Counted from the stretch's first letter, positions 25,797-34,275 are shown. The stretch: 35,582 nucleotides of DNA from Candidatus Poseidoniales archaeon (GCA_028821675.1 JAPKFG010000005.1:1-35582); one strand, 5' to 3'. A program made the numbers and translations. Notes: generated by a model not told the origin, from the letters alone.

Positions 25797-25968
25797 CAGG
25801 GCCGCTCAACACTGAGCGTCCAGACACCACCGGGCAATGCAGCAGTACCCCACAAAACCACAGATTTCACTTGTGAATCTTGGTCAGGTGTCACGGTCGC
25901 TCCTGAAGTGACGAGCCGGAGTACTATCGCTTCGGCGATATTTACTCTGAAAAACTGGAGGAATCCAA
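25797..25968 (+). promoter_or_regulatory. structured 5' leader of the uL3 operon
   Basis: About 165 nt lie between the predicted transcription start and the uL3 ATG, with no convincing gene. Hairpins seen: CGCTCA-ACAC-TGAGCG (25803-25818) at the likely 5' end; AGATTTCAC-TT-GTGAATCT with one bulge (25862-25880); GTCAC...GTGAC (25890-25912); and a perfect TATCGC-TTCG-GCGATA tetraloop stem (25925-25940). GGAGG at 25957-25961 is the ribosome-binding site. Such a leader suits feedback control by a ribosomal protein. Which protein, if any, is not shown. Confidence 0.5.
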
Positions 25969-26988
25969 ATGGCCAATACCACGCATCGCCCAAAGAAGGG
26001 TAGCATGGGCTTTGGCCCGCGAAAGCGAGCCAACAGACCCTTTGGTCGTGTCAAGAGTTGGCCCGATACTGATGCAGACGAAGTTCGAGTTCAGGGTTTC
26101 GCTGGATGGAAAGCAGGAATGACGCACGTATTGATGCGTGATCTCAACCCTGGCAGTCCAAGTGCTGGTTCAGAAGTACGCAAAGCCGTCACCGTTGTCG
26201 AAGTTCCTCCCATGATTGTTCTCGCCGTTCGAGGATACAAGATGACACCGTACGGCAAGCAGACTGCAGGAGAGGTGTGGGCTGACGCTGAGAAACTCAG
26301 CGACGCCCTTCCAAACCTCCCCCGTCGAATGCCTGAGCGCAAGGATCATGATTCCAAGGCTCACCTTGACAAGCTTCGTGAATCCAACTTGTCCGAAGTT
26401 CGTCTCATCGTCGCATCACAACCTGAGAAAATCTCCGCTGTGAGTAGCAAGACTCCTCAGATTATGGAAATGGGCATGACCGGTGGTGACAATGCTGCAC
26501 AGTTGGACTGGGCATCGGAGAAACTTGGTGAAGAGTTGACCATTGAGGATGTTTTCGTCTCTGGTTCAGACATCGATGTCATCGGCGTGACCAAGGGATA
26601 TGGGAATCAGGGTGTTGTTCGCCGATTCGGTGTCAAGTTACTTTCTCACAAGAACTCAAAGCGTCGACGTCAGATTGGTAACATGGGTGACTTCGGTACA
26701 GCATATGTTCGCAAGACCATTCGTCAGGCGGGTCAGACTGGATACCATCAGCGAACGGAATACAACAAGCGAATTCTTCGAATCTCTGGAGAAGAAGAGA
26801 GTCAGATTACACCCGCCGGCGGATTCCTCCACTATGGTGAAATTCATAATCACTACATGATTGTCCAAGGCAGTCTGCCAGGGCCAGCAAAGCGATTGAT
26901 TCGATTCCGTGATGCATCACGTCAACGAAATGAGCAGCATCCAATCGACATTACATACGTCAGCACGGCGTCCAAGCAGGGGGTGTGA
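25969..26988 (+). CDS. rpl3: ribosomal protein uL3
   Basis: A 339-residue large-subunit protein that helps organise the peptidyl transferase region. It begins MANTTHRPKKGSMGFGPRKR, as archaeal uL3 does, and includes AGMTHV and a GYGNQGVVRRFGVK segment. First gene of the ribosomal operon, with GGAGG seven bases before the ATG. Four bases separate it from uL4. Length is usual for archaeal uL3. Confidence 0.96.
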   Translation: MANTTHRPKKGSMGFGPRKRANRPFGRVKSWPDTDADEVRVQGFAGWKAGMTHVLMRDLNPGSPSAGSEVRKAVTVVEVPPMIVLAVRGYKMTPYGKQTAGEVWADAEKLSDALPNLPRRMPERKDHDSKAHLDKLRESNLSEVRLIVASQPEKISAVSSKTPQIMEMGMTGGDNAAQLDWASEKLGEELTIEDVFVSGSDIDVIGVTKGYGNQGVVRRFGVKLLSHKNSKRRRQIGNMGDFGTAYVRKTIRQAGQTGYHQRTEYNKRILRISGEEESQITPAGGFLHYGEIHNHYMIVQGSLPGPAKRLIRFRDASRQRNEQHPIDITYVSTASKQGV

Positions 26989-26992
26989 TTGA

Positions 26993-27856
26993 ATGAAGGT
27001 CAAGACCTACGAACTCACGAACACCATCGAAGTCGAGGAACTCGAAGCTGGTATCATCATCGATTACAGCATCGAGGCAGCAGACGGCAAGAACGTCAAA
27101 CTACCAGGTGCATTTGAGAGTGATTACCGACCCGATCTCATCCGACGCGCTGTCCATTCATCACGCGCAAACCGACGCCAATCGTACGGCCACCGCGAAC
27201 ACGTTGGGAAGCGTGCCCCTCAACCCGGAATGAAGCATTCGGTGGAATGGTGGGGCAAGGGTCGTGGTGTCAGCCGTATCATGCGAAAGACCGGTGCACG
27301 TACCGGTGCTCAAAACCCACACACACGCGGTGGACGTCGCGCGCACGGACCCATGGTTCAGAAGGAGTGGGCACAGAAACTCAACACCAAGGAATCCAAT
27401 GCTGCCCGCGACTCTGCGATTGCAGCAACCGCAGATGCAGATAAGGTCGCTGCCCGCGGCCACCAATTCAGTGACAATGTCCGTTTCCCAATCGTCCTTG
27501 GAGGTTATTCCGAGGATGGTGAAAACTACGATGTCGAGAATCTACCTCTTGAGAAGGCCACCAAGAAATTCATCGCAATGATGGATAGCATTGGTATTGG
27601 AGAGGACCTAACTCGAGCCAACAATGGACGCAACATCCGTGCCGGCAAAGGCAAGATGCGCGGCCGTCGACGTCGGACCCCACGAAGCATACTCTTGGTC
27701 GTTGCACAGCGCGACGCCCTCGCCAAGGCAGCACGCAATGTCCCTGGAGTGGACGTTGCTGTCGCCAAGGACCTCTGCGCCGAGGATTTGGCGCCTGGTG
27801 GTGACGCAGGCCGTCTCACTGTCTGGACGAAGTCGGCCATCTCGGCATTGGAGTGA
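26993..27856 (+). CDS. rpl4: ribosomal protein uL4
   Basis: A 287-residue large-subunit protein lining the exit tunnel. The basic loop includes GVSRIMRKTGARTGAQNPHT and a later KGKMRGRRRRTPRSIL. Gene order uL3-uL4-uL23 is canonical. The stop overlaps an alternative GTG start of uL23. uL4 homologues autoregulate ribosomal operons in bacteria, which makes it one candidate binder of the upstream leader; this is analogy only. Confidence 0.95.
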   Translation: MKVKTYELTNTIEVEELEAGIIIDYSIEAADGKNVKLPGAFESDYRPDLIRRAVHSSRANRRQSYGHREHVGKRAPQPGMKHSVEWWGKGRGVSRIMRKTGARTGAQNPHTRGGRRAHGPMVQKEWAQKLNTKESNAARDSAIAATADADKVAARGHQFSDNVRFPIVLGGYSEDGENYDVENLPLEKATKKFIAMMDSIGIGEDLTRANNGRNIRAGKGKMRGRRRRTPRSILLVVAQRDALAKAARNVPGVDVAVAKDLCAEDLAPGGDAGRLTVWTKSAISALE

Positions 27857-27861
27857 TTGAA

Positions 27862-28149
27862 ATGGATCCATACAAAATTCTCCTCATGCCTTGGATTACC
27901 GAAAAATCTCTCGAAGCCCGTCGTGTTGCGTCTGAAGATATTGGCTATGCAGAGAACAACAACCGTTTGGAGTTCATTGTTCAACGCGAGGCAAACAAGG
28001 CAGACATCAAGGCTGCTGTTGAGGATCTCTTCGATGTCAAAGTGGCCAAGGTCAACACTCGAATCTGCAAGGAAGGCAAGCATGCCAGCGTCAAACTCGC
28101 CGAGGGTTATGATGCCGAAGAGACAGCATTGAAGCTGGGAGCATTCTGA
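27862..28149 (+). CDS. rpl23: ribosomal protein uL23
   Basis: A 95-residue protein at the exit-tunnel rim and a docking site for SRP. Motifs: PWITEKS near the start, LEFIVQREANKADIKAAVEDLFDVKV in two blocks, and VNTR. A GTG at 27853 overlaps the uL4 stop and is in frame, but ATG at 27862 (MDPYKILLMP) fits the family start better. Confidence 0.94.
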   Translation: MDPYKILLMPWITEKSLEARRVASEDIGYAENNNRLEFIVQREANKADIKAAVEDLFDVKVAKVNTRICKEGKHASVKLAEGYDAEETALKLGAF

Positions 28150-28164
28150 TTGGAGGTGTGATGT

Positions 28165-28884
28165 ATGGGCAAGCGAATTCGTGCACAGCGTCGTGGTTCT
28201 TCACCCAAGAATCGTGTAAACAGCCATCGATTCCCTGGTGCAAACCGTCTCCCGCGTAAGGATGATGATGTGGCCGAAGTTGTGGATATGATTCACAGCC
28301 CAGTACACACGGGTCCTCTGGCCAAGTTGAAGTTTGACGATGGGACCACGGGTCATGTCGCAGCGACAGAAGGTATGTTCGTCGGTCAGAAGGTCGCTTT
28401 CGGAGAGAAAGTTAGCCTACGGCCCGGCAACGTGACCACTCTTGCCCATATTCCTGAAGGAACTGCCATTTGCAATGTCGAATGTCGACCCGGTGACGGC
28501 GGAAAATTCGCTCGCTCAGGTGGCAACAATGCAATGCTTGAAACTCGAATGGGTGACAGAGTTCGCGTTCGATTGCCGAGTGGTAATCTCAAGGATCTTC
28601 CTGCCAAGTGTCGAGCCACCATCGGTGTTCTCGCAGGACACGGGCGCACTGAGAAACCTCTGATGAAGGCCGGTGCGGCATTCTATCGCGCAAAAGCGCG
28701 AGGCAAACCCTACCCTACTGTCAGTGGAGTGGCGATGAATCCCGTCGACCACCCTCATGGCGGTGGAAACCATCAGGCCGTCCACGGTCCAAACAGCGTT
28801 TCCCGAAACGCACCACCAGGCCAGAAGGTCGGGAACATCGCCCCCAGCCGCACGGGACGCGGCCGAGGCAAGAGAAAGGAGTGA
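28165..28884 (+). CDS. rpl2: ribosomal protein uL2
   Basis: A 239-residue protein, essential for subunit joining and peptidyl transfer. It starts MGKRIRAQRRG and carries the conserved GVAMNPVDHPHGGGNHQ segment with the functional histidine region. It ends in a basic RTGRGRGKRK tail. GGAGGTG lies just upstream of the ATG. Length is normal for archaea. Confidence 0.97.
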   Translation: MGKRIRAQRRGSSPKNRVNSHRFPGANRLPRKDDDVAEVVDMIHSPVHTGPLAKLKFDDGTTGHVAATEGMFVGQKVAFGEKVSLRPGNVTTLAHIPEGTAICNVECRPGDGGKFARSGGNNAMLETRMGDRVRVRLPSGNLKDLPAKCRATIGVLAGHGRTEKPLMKAGAAFYRAKARGKPYPTVSGVAMNPVDHPHGGGNHQAVHGPNSVSRNAPPGQKVGNIAPSRTGRGRGKRKE

Positions 28885-28890
28885 TTCTGA

Positions 28891-29412
28891 ATGGCACGTC
28901 GTAAGAAGGTCATACGTACTCCCAAGGCAGCACGCCGTGCCGCGCGCAAGCGTCGTTCGGGTGTCTCAGAACGTCGCAAGAAGGTGTTCACCTATCGTGG
29001 TCTGACGGTTGAGGAACTTCAGGCACTCCCAATGTTTGCTCCCGAAGATGATCCAGATGTACTATCTGTGGAGTCCATCATGCCTGCGCGTGCGCGTCGC
29101 AGTATGTCACGTGGATATGCAGCAGGGATCACCAATGGCGGCGCGAATCTAGAAGAAGCACATTTCATCAATCGTCTTAGAGAAAATCCTGACAAGAAGG
29201 CCAAGACCCACTGTCGTTCACTCTACATTCTACCCGAGATGGTCGGCCGAACTCTTGGCGTCCATGATGGACGCTCTTTCAAGATGGTCGAAATCTTGCC
29301 CGAGATGATTGGACATGCTCTTGGTGAATACGCGTCAACCCGACGCAGTGTAACACACACTGGCCCGGGTGTAGGTGCAACCCGGTCCAGTAAGCACGTG
29401 GCCCTGAAGTGA
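28891..29412 (+). CDS. rps19: ribosomal protein uS19
   Basis: A 173-residue small-subunit head protein. The core matches the family (YRGLTVEEL, KTHCRSLYILPEMVG, VHDGRSF, EMIGHALGEYASTRRSV, HTGPGVGATRSSK). It has an N-terminal basic extension of about 30 residues, so it is longer than many archaeal uS19. The stop codon TGA is part of the next gene's ribosome-binding site (TGAGGTG). Confidence 0.95.
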   Translation: MARRKKVIRTPKAARRAARKRRSGVSERRKKVFTYRGLTVEELQALPMFAPEDDPDVLSVESIMPARARRSMSRGYAAGITNGGANLEEAHFINRLRENPDKKAKTHCRSLYILPEMVGRTLGVHDGRSFKMVEILPEMIGHALGEYASTRRSVTHTGPGVGATRSSKHVALK

Positions 29413-29422
29413 GGTGAAAAGA

Positions 29423-29959
29423 ATGAGTCGAGATCTTTCCAAACCCCAATCCGGATACACACAATTGCTGAAAGGCAGCCGATTAGCGGTTGCCCGCGCT
29501 GTGAATCGAGATATTCACCACAAGCACTGCTACCAGATTGCACGCGCTGTGAAGGGCATGTATGCAGGTGACGCCGTATCGTATCTTGAGAAGGTTGTCA
29601 AGCAGGAAGTCGCCATTCCATACAAGCGCAGAAGTCGCGCAGGAAAGGGTGGCAACACAATGGCTGGGCACCGCAAGGGCAAGATGGGTCCCGGTCGTTA
29701 CCCACACAACGCATCAATTGCCTTCATCAAACTCATCGAGAGTGCCATGGACAACGCACGTCAGCATCACGAAGACATCGATGCGGAAGACATGGTCATC
29801 ACACACTTGGCTGCACACCGTGGTCAAGTCAGCAAGGCAATGCGCCCCCGTGCACGTGGGCGCGCGACCCCAAGTAACCACTATCAAGTCAATCTCGAGA
29901 TTTTCCTTGAGGACATGTCAGCGGATGCTGATGAAGACGAAGAGGAGGATGATTACTGA
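29423..29959 (+). CDS. rpl22: ribosomal protein uL22
   Basis: A 178-residue exit-tunnel protein. It has the RDIHHKHCYQIARAVKGM block, a RSRAGKGG loop and AAHRGQVSKAMRPRARGR near the C-terminal hook, then a short acidic tail (DADEDEEEDD). The start is ATG at 29423 with GAGGTG six bases upstream; an upstream GTG at 29414 is in frame but less likely. The stop overlaps the uS3 start by one base. Confidence 0.94.
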   Translation: MSRDLSKPQSGYTQLLKGSRLAVARAVNRDIHHKHCYQIARAVKGMYAGDAVSYLEKVVKQEVAIPYKRRSRAGKGGNTMAGHRKGKMGPGRYPHNASIAFIKLIESAMDNARQHHEDIDAEDMVITHLAAHRGQVSKAMRPRARGRATPSNHYQVNLEIFLEDMSADADEDEEEDDY

Positions 29960-31122
29960 TGTCACATAACAGTACCATTCGTAAATTCATCGACCGCAAC
30001 GTCGAACGTCATTTGGTCCGCGAATTCCTCTTGTCCAAGACTGAGCGAGCAGGCTTCGGTGGCCTTGATTTCCAGCGTACTCCAGAGGGTACGAAGGTGA
30101 CTCTTTCGGCGGAGCGCGTGGGTATGGTCATTGGTAGAAAGGGCAAGATCATCAACGAATTACAGCGCCGCCTCCAAGATTTCAATCTTATTAATCCACG
30201 ACTTGAAGTTGCAGAGATTGAGATTCCTGAACTCAATGCTCAGGTGATGGCAAGCAAGCTTGCCAGTGCACTTGAGCGTGGGTGGTACTTCCGTCGTGCA
30301 GGACACTCCACCCTACTCAATATCATGGATAAAGGTGCCAAGGGTTGCCTTGTTGTATTGAGTGGGAAACTCACTGGCAGCCGAAATCGAACCCAGAAGT
30401 TCCAAGCGGGTCACATCAAATATTGTGGTGACACTGCACTCCAGTTCATGGATATTGGAAAGTCTGTCTGTGTCAAGAAACTCGGAACCATTGGTTGCAC
30501 AGTTGCTATCATGCGCCCGGGCAGCAAGTTGCCACACGAAATCGAAATCAAATCCCGTCATGAAGTGGGTCTTTCTCCACTTATTGACGCAATCCCCATC
30601 AAGGAAGTAAGCGAAGATTTGCCTGAACCCATTGTCGAAGAGGTTCCCGAGGGAGAAATCCTTGAGGAAGCCATCGATGAAGATCCTGAAGCAGAAGGCG
30701 TTGTTGAAGTCGCAGTTGAAGCGGTCAAAGATGTCGCAGGTGAAGTTGTTGAAGGCGTTGTTGATGTTGCTGGTGAGGTCGTTGAAGCGGTCAAAGAAAC
30801 CGGTGGCGCTGCAATTGATGCAGTCAAAGATGTCGCAGGTGAAGTTGTAGAAGCCGCAGCAGAGGTTGTTGAAGAACTTGCAGAGGGCGATGTAATTGGT
30901 GCAGCATCTGAAGTCGTCGAAGGCGTCGTAGAAGTTACCGAAGCCGCCGTTGAAGGCGCTATAGACACCGCTAAAGAGGTCGTGGAAGGAGTTGTTGAAG
31001 TGGCCACAGAGGTCGTTGATTCTGCCAAAGATATCGCTAGTGAAGTTGTTGAAGGCGTCAAGGATGTTGTTGAAGAGATCCTTGACCACGATTCTGAATC
31101 TGAAGAGGAGGCGACCGAATGA
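29959..31122 (+). CDS. rps3: ribosomal protein uS3 with long repeat tail
   Basis: A 387-residue protein. The first ~215 residues are standard archaeal uS3, with the KH motif VGMVIGRKGKIINELQ and a GCLVVLSGKLTGSRNR segment. It forms part of the mRNA entry tunnel. The remaining ~170 residues are an extension: an acidic linker (EEVPEGEILEEAIDED), then about ten 11-residue repeats such as VKDVAGEVVEG, and an acidic end (DSESEEEATE). Typical archaeal uS3 is about 210-240 residues. Haloarchaeal uS3 can have acidic extensions, but regular 11-mers are not something I know for this family. It overlaps uL29 by 4 bp. Confidence 0.95.
   Translation: MSHNSTIRKFIDRNVERHLVREFLLSKTERAGFGGLDFQRTPEGTKVTLSAERVGMVIGRKGKIINELQRRLQDFNLINPRLEVAEIEIPELNAQVMASKLASALERGWYFRRAGHSTLLNIMDKGAKGCLVVLSGKLTGSRNRTQKFQAGHIKYCGDTALQFMDIGKSVCVKKLGTIGCTVAIMRPGSKLPHEIEIKSRHEVGLSPLIDAIPIKEVSEDLPEPIVEEVPEGEILEEAIDEDPEAEGVVEVAVEAVKDVAGEVVEGVVDVAGEVVEAVKETGGAAIDAVKDVAGEVVEAAAEVVEELAEGDVIGAASEVVEGVVEVTEAAVEGAIDTAKEVVEGVVEVATEVVDSAKDIASEVVEGVKDVVEEILDHDSESEEEATE
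30724..31089 (+). repeat. 11-residue repeat region encoded in uS3 tail
   Basis: From residue 256 to 377 the frame divides into eleven units of 11 residues (one unit has 12). Consensus is roughly VKDVAGEVVEG, with V/A, acidic and small residues in fixed places. This is the pattern of LEA group 3-type amphipathic helices. At DNA level a 26-nt exact repeat occurs at 30724 and again at 30823, 99 bp (three units) apart, which shows recent duplication. Confidence 0.85.
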
Positions 31123-31319
31123 CCCATGTCAAGTCCCGTGATATCGACAATATGTCGGATGAAGCACGCGAATCTCGCTTGCTCGAACTCCGAGAAGATT
31201 TACTCCAGTTGCGCGCACAGCAAGCACTGGGCGGTTCCGCTTCCAATCTAGGTGCATACAAGGCGACTCGTCGCTCAATTGCGCGCCTGTTGACGAAAAT
31301 GAATGAAAACAAGGAGTGA
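31119..31319 (+). CDS. rpl29: ribosomal protein uL29
   Basis: A 66-residue alpha-helical protein near the exit tunnel. It matches the family (ESRLLELREDLLQLRAQQ, then KATRRSIARLLTKMNE). It starts 4 bp inside uS3 (ATGA overlap). Next is aIF1, the usual archaeal order. Confidence 0.93.
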   Translation: MTHVKSRDIDNMSDEARESRLLELREDLLQLRAQQALGGSASNLGAYKATRRSIARLLTKMNENKE

Positions 31320-31326
31320 TCACTGA

Positions 31327-31626
31327 ATGGCCGCAATCTGTAATCTGTGTGGGCTCCCCGATGAACTGTGTATTTGTCAAGAAATCGCTAAGGAACAACA
31401 GAAAGCAATCATCAGTACAGTACGAAGGAGGTATGGGAAAATGGTAACAATCGTAGAAGGTATCGACGATACCGCGATCGACATCAACCAACTCGCAAAG
31501 ATTCTGAAGAGTGCATGCGCCAGTGGCGGCACCGTCAAGGGTCGTACAATCGAACTCCAGGGTGAGCACAAGAAGCGTGCTGCTCAGATTCTGAAGAAGA
31601 ATGGATATCAAGTGGAGGTGCGCTGA
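31327..31626 (+). CDS. translation initiation factor aIF1 (SUI1 family)
   Basis: A 99-residue SUI1-fold protein that helps choose the start codon on the small subunit. The core reads GKMVTIVEGIDDTAIDINQLAKILK, then ACASGGTVKG and ELQGEHKKRAAQIL. The N-terminus has CNLC followed by CIC (Cys5, 8, 15, 17), a likely zinc site found in part of the family. A GGAGGT stands 8 bases before an internal ATG at 31441; this probably reflects codon choice, but a short isoform starting there is conceivable. Confidence 0.93.
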   Translation: MAAICNLCGLPDELCICQEIAKEQQKAIISTVRRRYGKMVTIVEGIDDTAIDINQLAKILKSACASGGTVKGRTIELQGEHKKRAAQILKKNGYQVEVR

Positions 31627-31887
31627 ATGAGTGATAGTATCCACATGCCATTCCTAGCCCGGAACCTGACGGTCCAGGCTTCTCCCGATTCGGACCTCAT
31701 CGGCCTGTCGGGAACTGTGGTCGGCGAGACACGTCGTACCATCGCTGTCGACGTTGGGGGGCAAACCAAGACCCTCGCAAAGAACGTTATCGACTTCACC
31801 CTCGACAACGAGGAAGAAATCATCCAAGGCGCCATGGTGTGTCAGCGTCCTGAAGACAGGATTCACCGAAATTACCGGAGGAATTGA
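31627..31887 (+). CDS. rnp1: RNase P protein component 1 (Rpp29 family)
   Basis: An 86-residue protein. It sits between aIF1 and uS17, the canonical place of rnp1 in euryarchaeal ribosomal clusters. The Sm-like core is visible as GLSGTVVGETRRTIAVD and TLAKNVIDFTL. It should bind the specificity or catalytic RNA of RNase P in tRNA 5' processing. It begins immediately after the aIF1 stop. Confidence 0.88.
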   Translation: MSDSIHMPFLARNLTVQASPDSDLIGLSGTVVGETRRTIAVDVGGQTKTLAKNVIDFTLDNEEEIIQGAMVCQRPEDRIHRNYRRN

Positions 31888-31889
31888 AC

Positions 31890-32222
31890 ATGAGAGATAT
31901 TGGAGTTGACATCAACGAACCCCTAGGTGAATGGGATGGGGACGAAAACTGCCCATTCTACGGTTCTCTGCGCTTGCGTGGTCAGATTATCGAAGGTACA
32001 ATTGCCAAGGTTGGCATGCAGAATTCTATCATCGTCGAGCGCGAACACATCCGTTACATGCAGAAGTTCGAGCGCTACGAAAAGCGCACACGTCGATATG
32101 CTGCTCACCTTCCTTCGTGTATTGGAGAAGTGAATGTTGGAGACAATGTCCGAATCATGGAATGCCGACCTCTATCCAAGACTGTTACATTCTGTGTCAT
32201 TGAAACGGAGGCGAGTGCATGA
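31890..32222 (+). CDS. rps17: ribosomal protein uS17
   Basis: A 110-residue 16S-binding protein. It has GSLRLRGQIIEGTIAKVG and the conserved RYEKRTRRYAAHLPSC segment, then GDNVRIMECRPLSKTV. The start is ATG at 31890 with GGAGG eight bases upstream. The frame also opens at a TTG at 31884, overlapping the rnp1 stop. Confidence 0.94.
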   Translation: MRDIGVDINEPLGEWDGDENCPFYGSLRLRGQIIEGTIAKVGMQNSIIVEREHIRYMQKFERYEKRTRRYAAHLPSCIGEVNVGDNVRIMECRPLSKTVTFCVIETEASA

Positions 32223-32617
32223 GAGGTATTTCATCCAGGGTGACCCGTGGTCTACCAACTGCGGCTCGTATCCAGTGTGTAGACAACACCGGCGCAAAGG
32301 TTGTCCAACTGATTTCAGTACTCAACACAGGTGGAACTGCACGCCGATATCCAGCAGGTGGTGTAGGTGACTTGATCGTTGTGACCGTCAAAAAAGGTAC
32401 ACCTGAAACCCGCCGACAAATATTCCACGCAGTCATTGTTCGACAAAGGCGCCCATTCCTTCGGTCAGATGGAACATGGGTTCAGTTCGAAGACAATGCC
32501 TGTGTTCTCGTCAACGAGCGCGGAGAAGTTCGCGGCTCGGATATCAAGGGACCTGTGAGCCGCGAAGCTGCGGAACGTTGGCCCCGAATCGCTGCAACGG
32601 CGAAACAAATCGTGTGA
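32219..32617 (+). CDS. rpl14: ribosomal protein uL14
   Basis: A 132-residue intersubunit-bridge protein. Motifs: CVDNTGAKVVQLISVL, GGVGDLIVVTVKKGTPE, and FEDNACVLVNERGEVRGSDI. It overlaps uS17 by 4 bp. Its TGA stop forms part of TGAGGTG ahead of uL24. Confidence 0.96.
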   Translation: MRGISSRVTRGLPTAARIQCVDNTGAKVVQLISVLNTGGTARRYPAGGVGDLIVVTVKKGTPETRRQIFHAVIVRQRRPFLRSDGTWVQFEDNACVLVNERGEVRGSDIKGPVSREAAERWPRIAATAKQIV

Positions 32618-32627
32618 GGTGTATAGA

Positions 32628-33053
32628 ATGGTCAGTAAGTCTCCAAACAAGCAGCGAAAGGCTGCTGCAAATGCACCATTGCATACCCAGCGCAAGCGTC
32701 TACGCGCGCGATGCCTTGATCCGAACTACATCAACATTCGAAATGTGACAATTCGCGTCGGCGATGAAGTTGAAATTCACCGCGGTGACTTCGGTCACCC
32801 CAATTCACAGAAGGGCGACAAGGGCAAGCGCCATGGTGAAGCACGAGGCAAATCTGGTCTTCGAGCAACCGTTGCCAGCATCGATCCGGGTGCGGGTAAC
32901 GTATTCGTTGAGGGCCTTACACATTCCAAGGCTGATGGGAAGGAAGAGGGCATCCCTGTCCACTCATCCAATGTCGTCGTCGTCAAGGTCGATGACAGCG
33001 ACCCCATTCGCTTGAAGAAATTACAATCACGTAACGGAGGCGATGACGAATGA
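32628..33053 (+). CDS. rpl24: ribosomal protein uL24
   Basis: A 141-residue protein, an early assembly factor of the large subunit. The KOW-type core reads IRVGDEVEIHRGDF and KRHGEARGKSGLRATV. ATG at 32628 is preferred over an in-frame GTG at 32619, since GAGGTG precedes it. The end overlaps eS4 by 4 bp. Confidence 0.93.
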   Translation: MVSKSPNKQRKAAANAPLHTQRKRLRARCLDPNYINIRNVTIRVGDEVEIHRGDFGHPNSQKGDKGKRHGEARGKSGLRATVASIDPGAGNVFVEGLTHSKADGKEEGIPVHSSNVVVVKVDDSDPIRLKKLQSRNGGDDE

Positions 33054-33748
33054 GTTCCAGCCACATGAAGCGATTGGCCATGCCACGAAGCTGGCCATTG
33101 ACCCGCAAGACGGATATCTGGATTTCTCGGCCTCGTCCGAGTGGCCATCCCATTGAGCGATGCATGGCACTCGGTGTTGTGCTTCGTGACGTTCTCGGTG
33201 TAGCCAAGTCCATGAGAGAAGCCAAACGCGCACTGGCGACTCGTCGTATTCTCGTCGATGGTCGAGTGACCACAGACATGCGTCGTGGTGTCGGTGTCAT
33301 GGATGTTCTGACCGTGGGTGATGAGCACTACCGCTGCGTATTGGACACCAATGGCAAACTCCGTTACGCTTCAATTTCAGCTAAGGAAGCTGCACTCAAG
33401 TTGTGCCGTATCGATGGAAAAACCACCATCAAAGGTGGCGTAACTCAACTCAATCTCCACGATGGTCGCAACATCAACGTCAAGGATGCGAACAAGTACA
33501 ACACCATGGATACCCTGGTTCTTGCCGTTGATTCTCAGAAGATTAAGAAGCATCACAAATTCACATCTGGTGCAAACTGCTACCTGATTGGTGGCAGTCA
33601 CATCGGCAGCACAGCCACGATGAGCGAATACGTTGTCAAGCGTTCAAGCAAAGACAACGAGGTCCTATTCGGCGACTTCGGCACCATTGTTGATCACGTA
33701 TTCGTGGTTGCTGATGCCAGCCTACCATTGGATGAGGTGAACGCATGA
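33050..33748 (+). CDS. rps4e: ribosomal protein eS4
   Basis: A 232-residue archaeal/eukaryotic small-subunit protein with an S4 RNA-binding region (REAKRALATRRILVDGRV) and a C-terminal KOW region. The N-terminus HMKRLAMPRSWPL is characteristic. Located between uL24 and uL5 as in other euryarchaea. Confidence 0.95.
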   Translation: MSSSHMKRLAMPRSWPLTRKTDIWISRPRPSGHPIERCMALGVVLRDVLGVAKSMREAKRALATRRILVDGRVTTDMRRGVGVMDVLTVGDEHYRCVLDTNGKLRYASISAKEAALKLCRIDGKTTIKGGVTQLNLHDGRNINVKDANKYNTMDTLVLAVDSQKIKKHHKFTSGANCYLIGGSHIGSTATMSEYVVKRSSKDNEVLFGDFGTIVDHVFVVADASLPLDEVNA

Positions 33749-34272
33749 GTGAAATGAACAATCCAATGCTAATCCCGCGGATTACCAAGGTAACCGTGAA
33801 CATCGGTGTTGGTGAAGGCGGCAATCGCCTTCTGTTGGCAGAGCGTGTTCTCGGCTTGATTTCAGGTCTTGACCCAGTTCGCACCATCTCCAAGAAGACA
33901 AATCGTGATTTGGGAACCCGTGAAGGGGCCCCGATTGGATGCAAGGTGACCCTGCGTGGAACCGAGCACGTAGACAAATTCCTCAAGGACGCCTTCTGGT
34001 GTCGTGAGAACACATTGCCCGCTTACAACTGGGATGCTTCAGGCAACTTGTCTTTCGGAATTCGAGACTACACTGACTTCCCTGAGATGAAGTATGACCC
34101 GGAGATTGGCATTTTCGGCATGGACGTCAACGTCGTGCTAGAGCGCCCTGGTCACCGAGTCAGTCGTCGTCGGCGTCGAAAGGCGAGGGTCGGCATCTCT
34201 CATCGCGTAACTCGCGAGGAGAGTCTAGAGTGGTTCAAGGGTCGATTTGACCTTACTGTATTGGAGGAGTGA
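33745..34272 (+). CDS. rpl5: ribosomal protein uL5
   Basis: A 175-residue 5S rRNA-binding protein. It has the ITKVTVNIGVGEGGNRL start block, GLDPVRTISKKTNRDLGTRE split in the alignment, and GIFGMDVNVVLERPGHRVSRR near the end. It overlaps eS4 by 4 bp. Confidence 0.95.
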   Translation: MSEMNNPMLIPRITKVTVNIGVGEGGNRLLLAERVLGLISGLDPVRTISKKTNRDLGTREGAPIGCKVTLRGTEHVDKFLKDAFWCRENTLPAYNWDASGNLSFGIRDYTDFPEMKYDPEIGIFGMDVNVVLERPGHRVSRRRRRKARVGISHRVTREESLEWFKGRFDLTVLEE

Positions 34273-34275
34273 AGC

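Noticed and set aside
30313-31089. A long minus-strand Asn/Phe-rich frame opposite uS3
   Set aside because: It is the mirror of the repetitive uS3 tail and has no independent start signal or family match.
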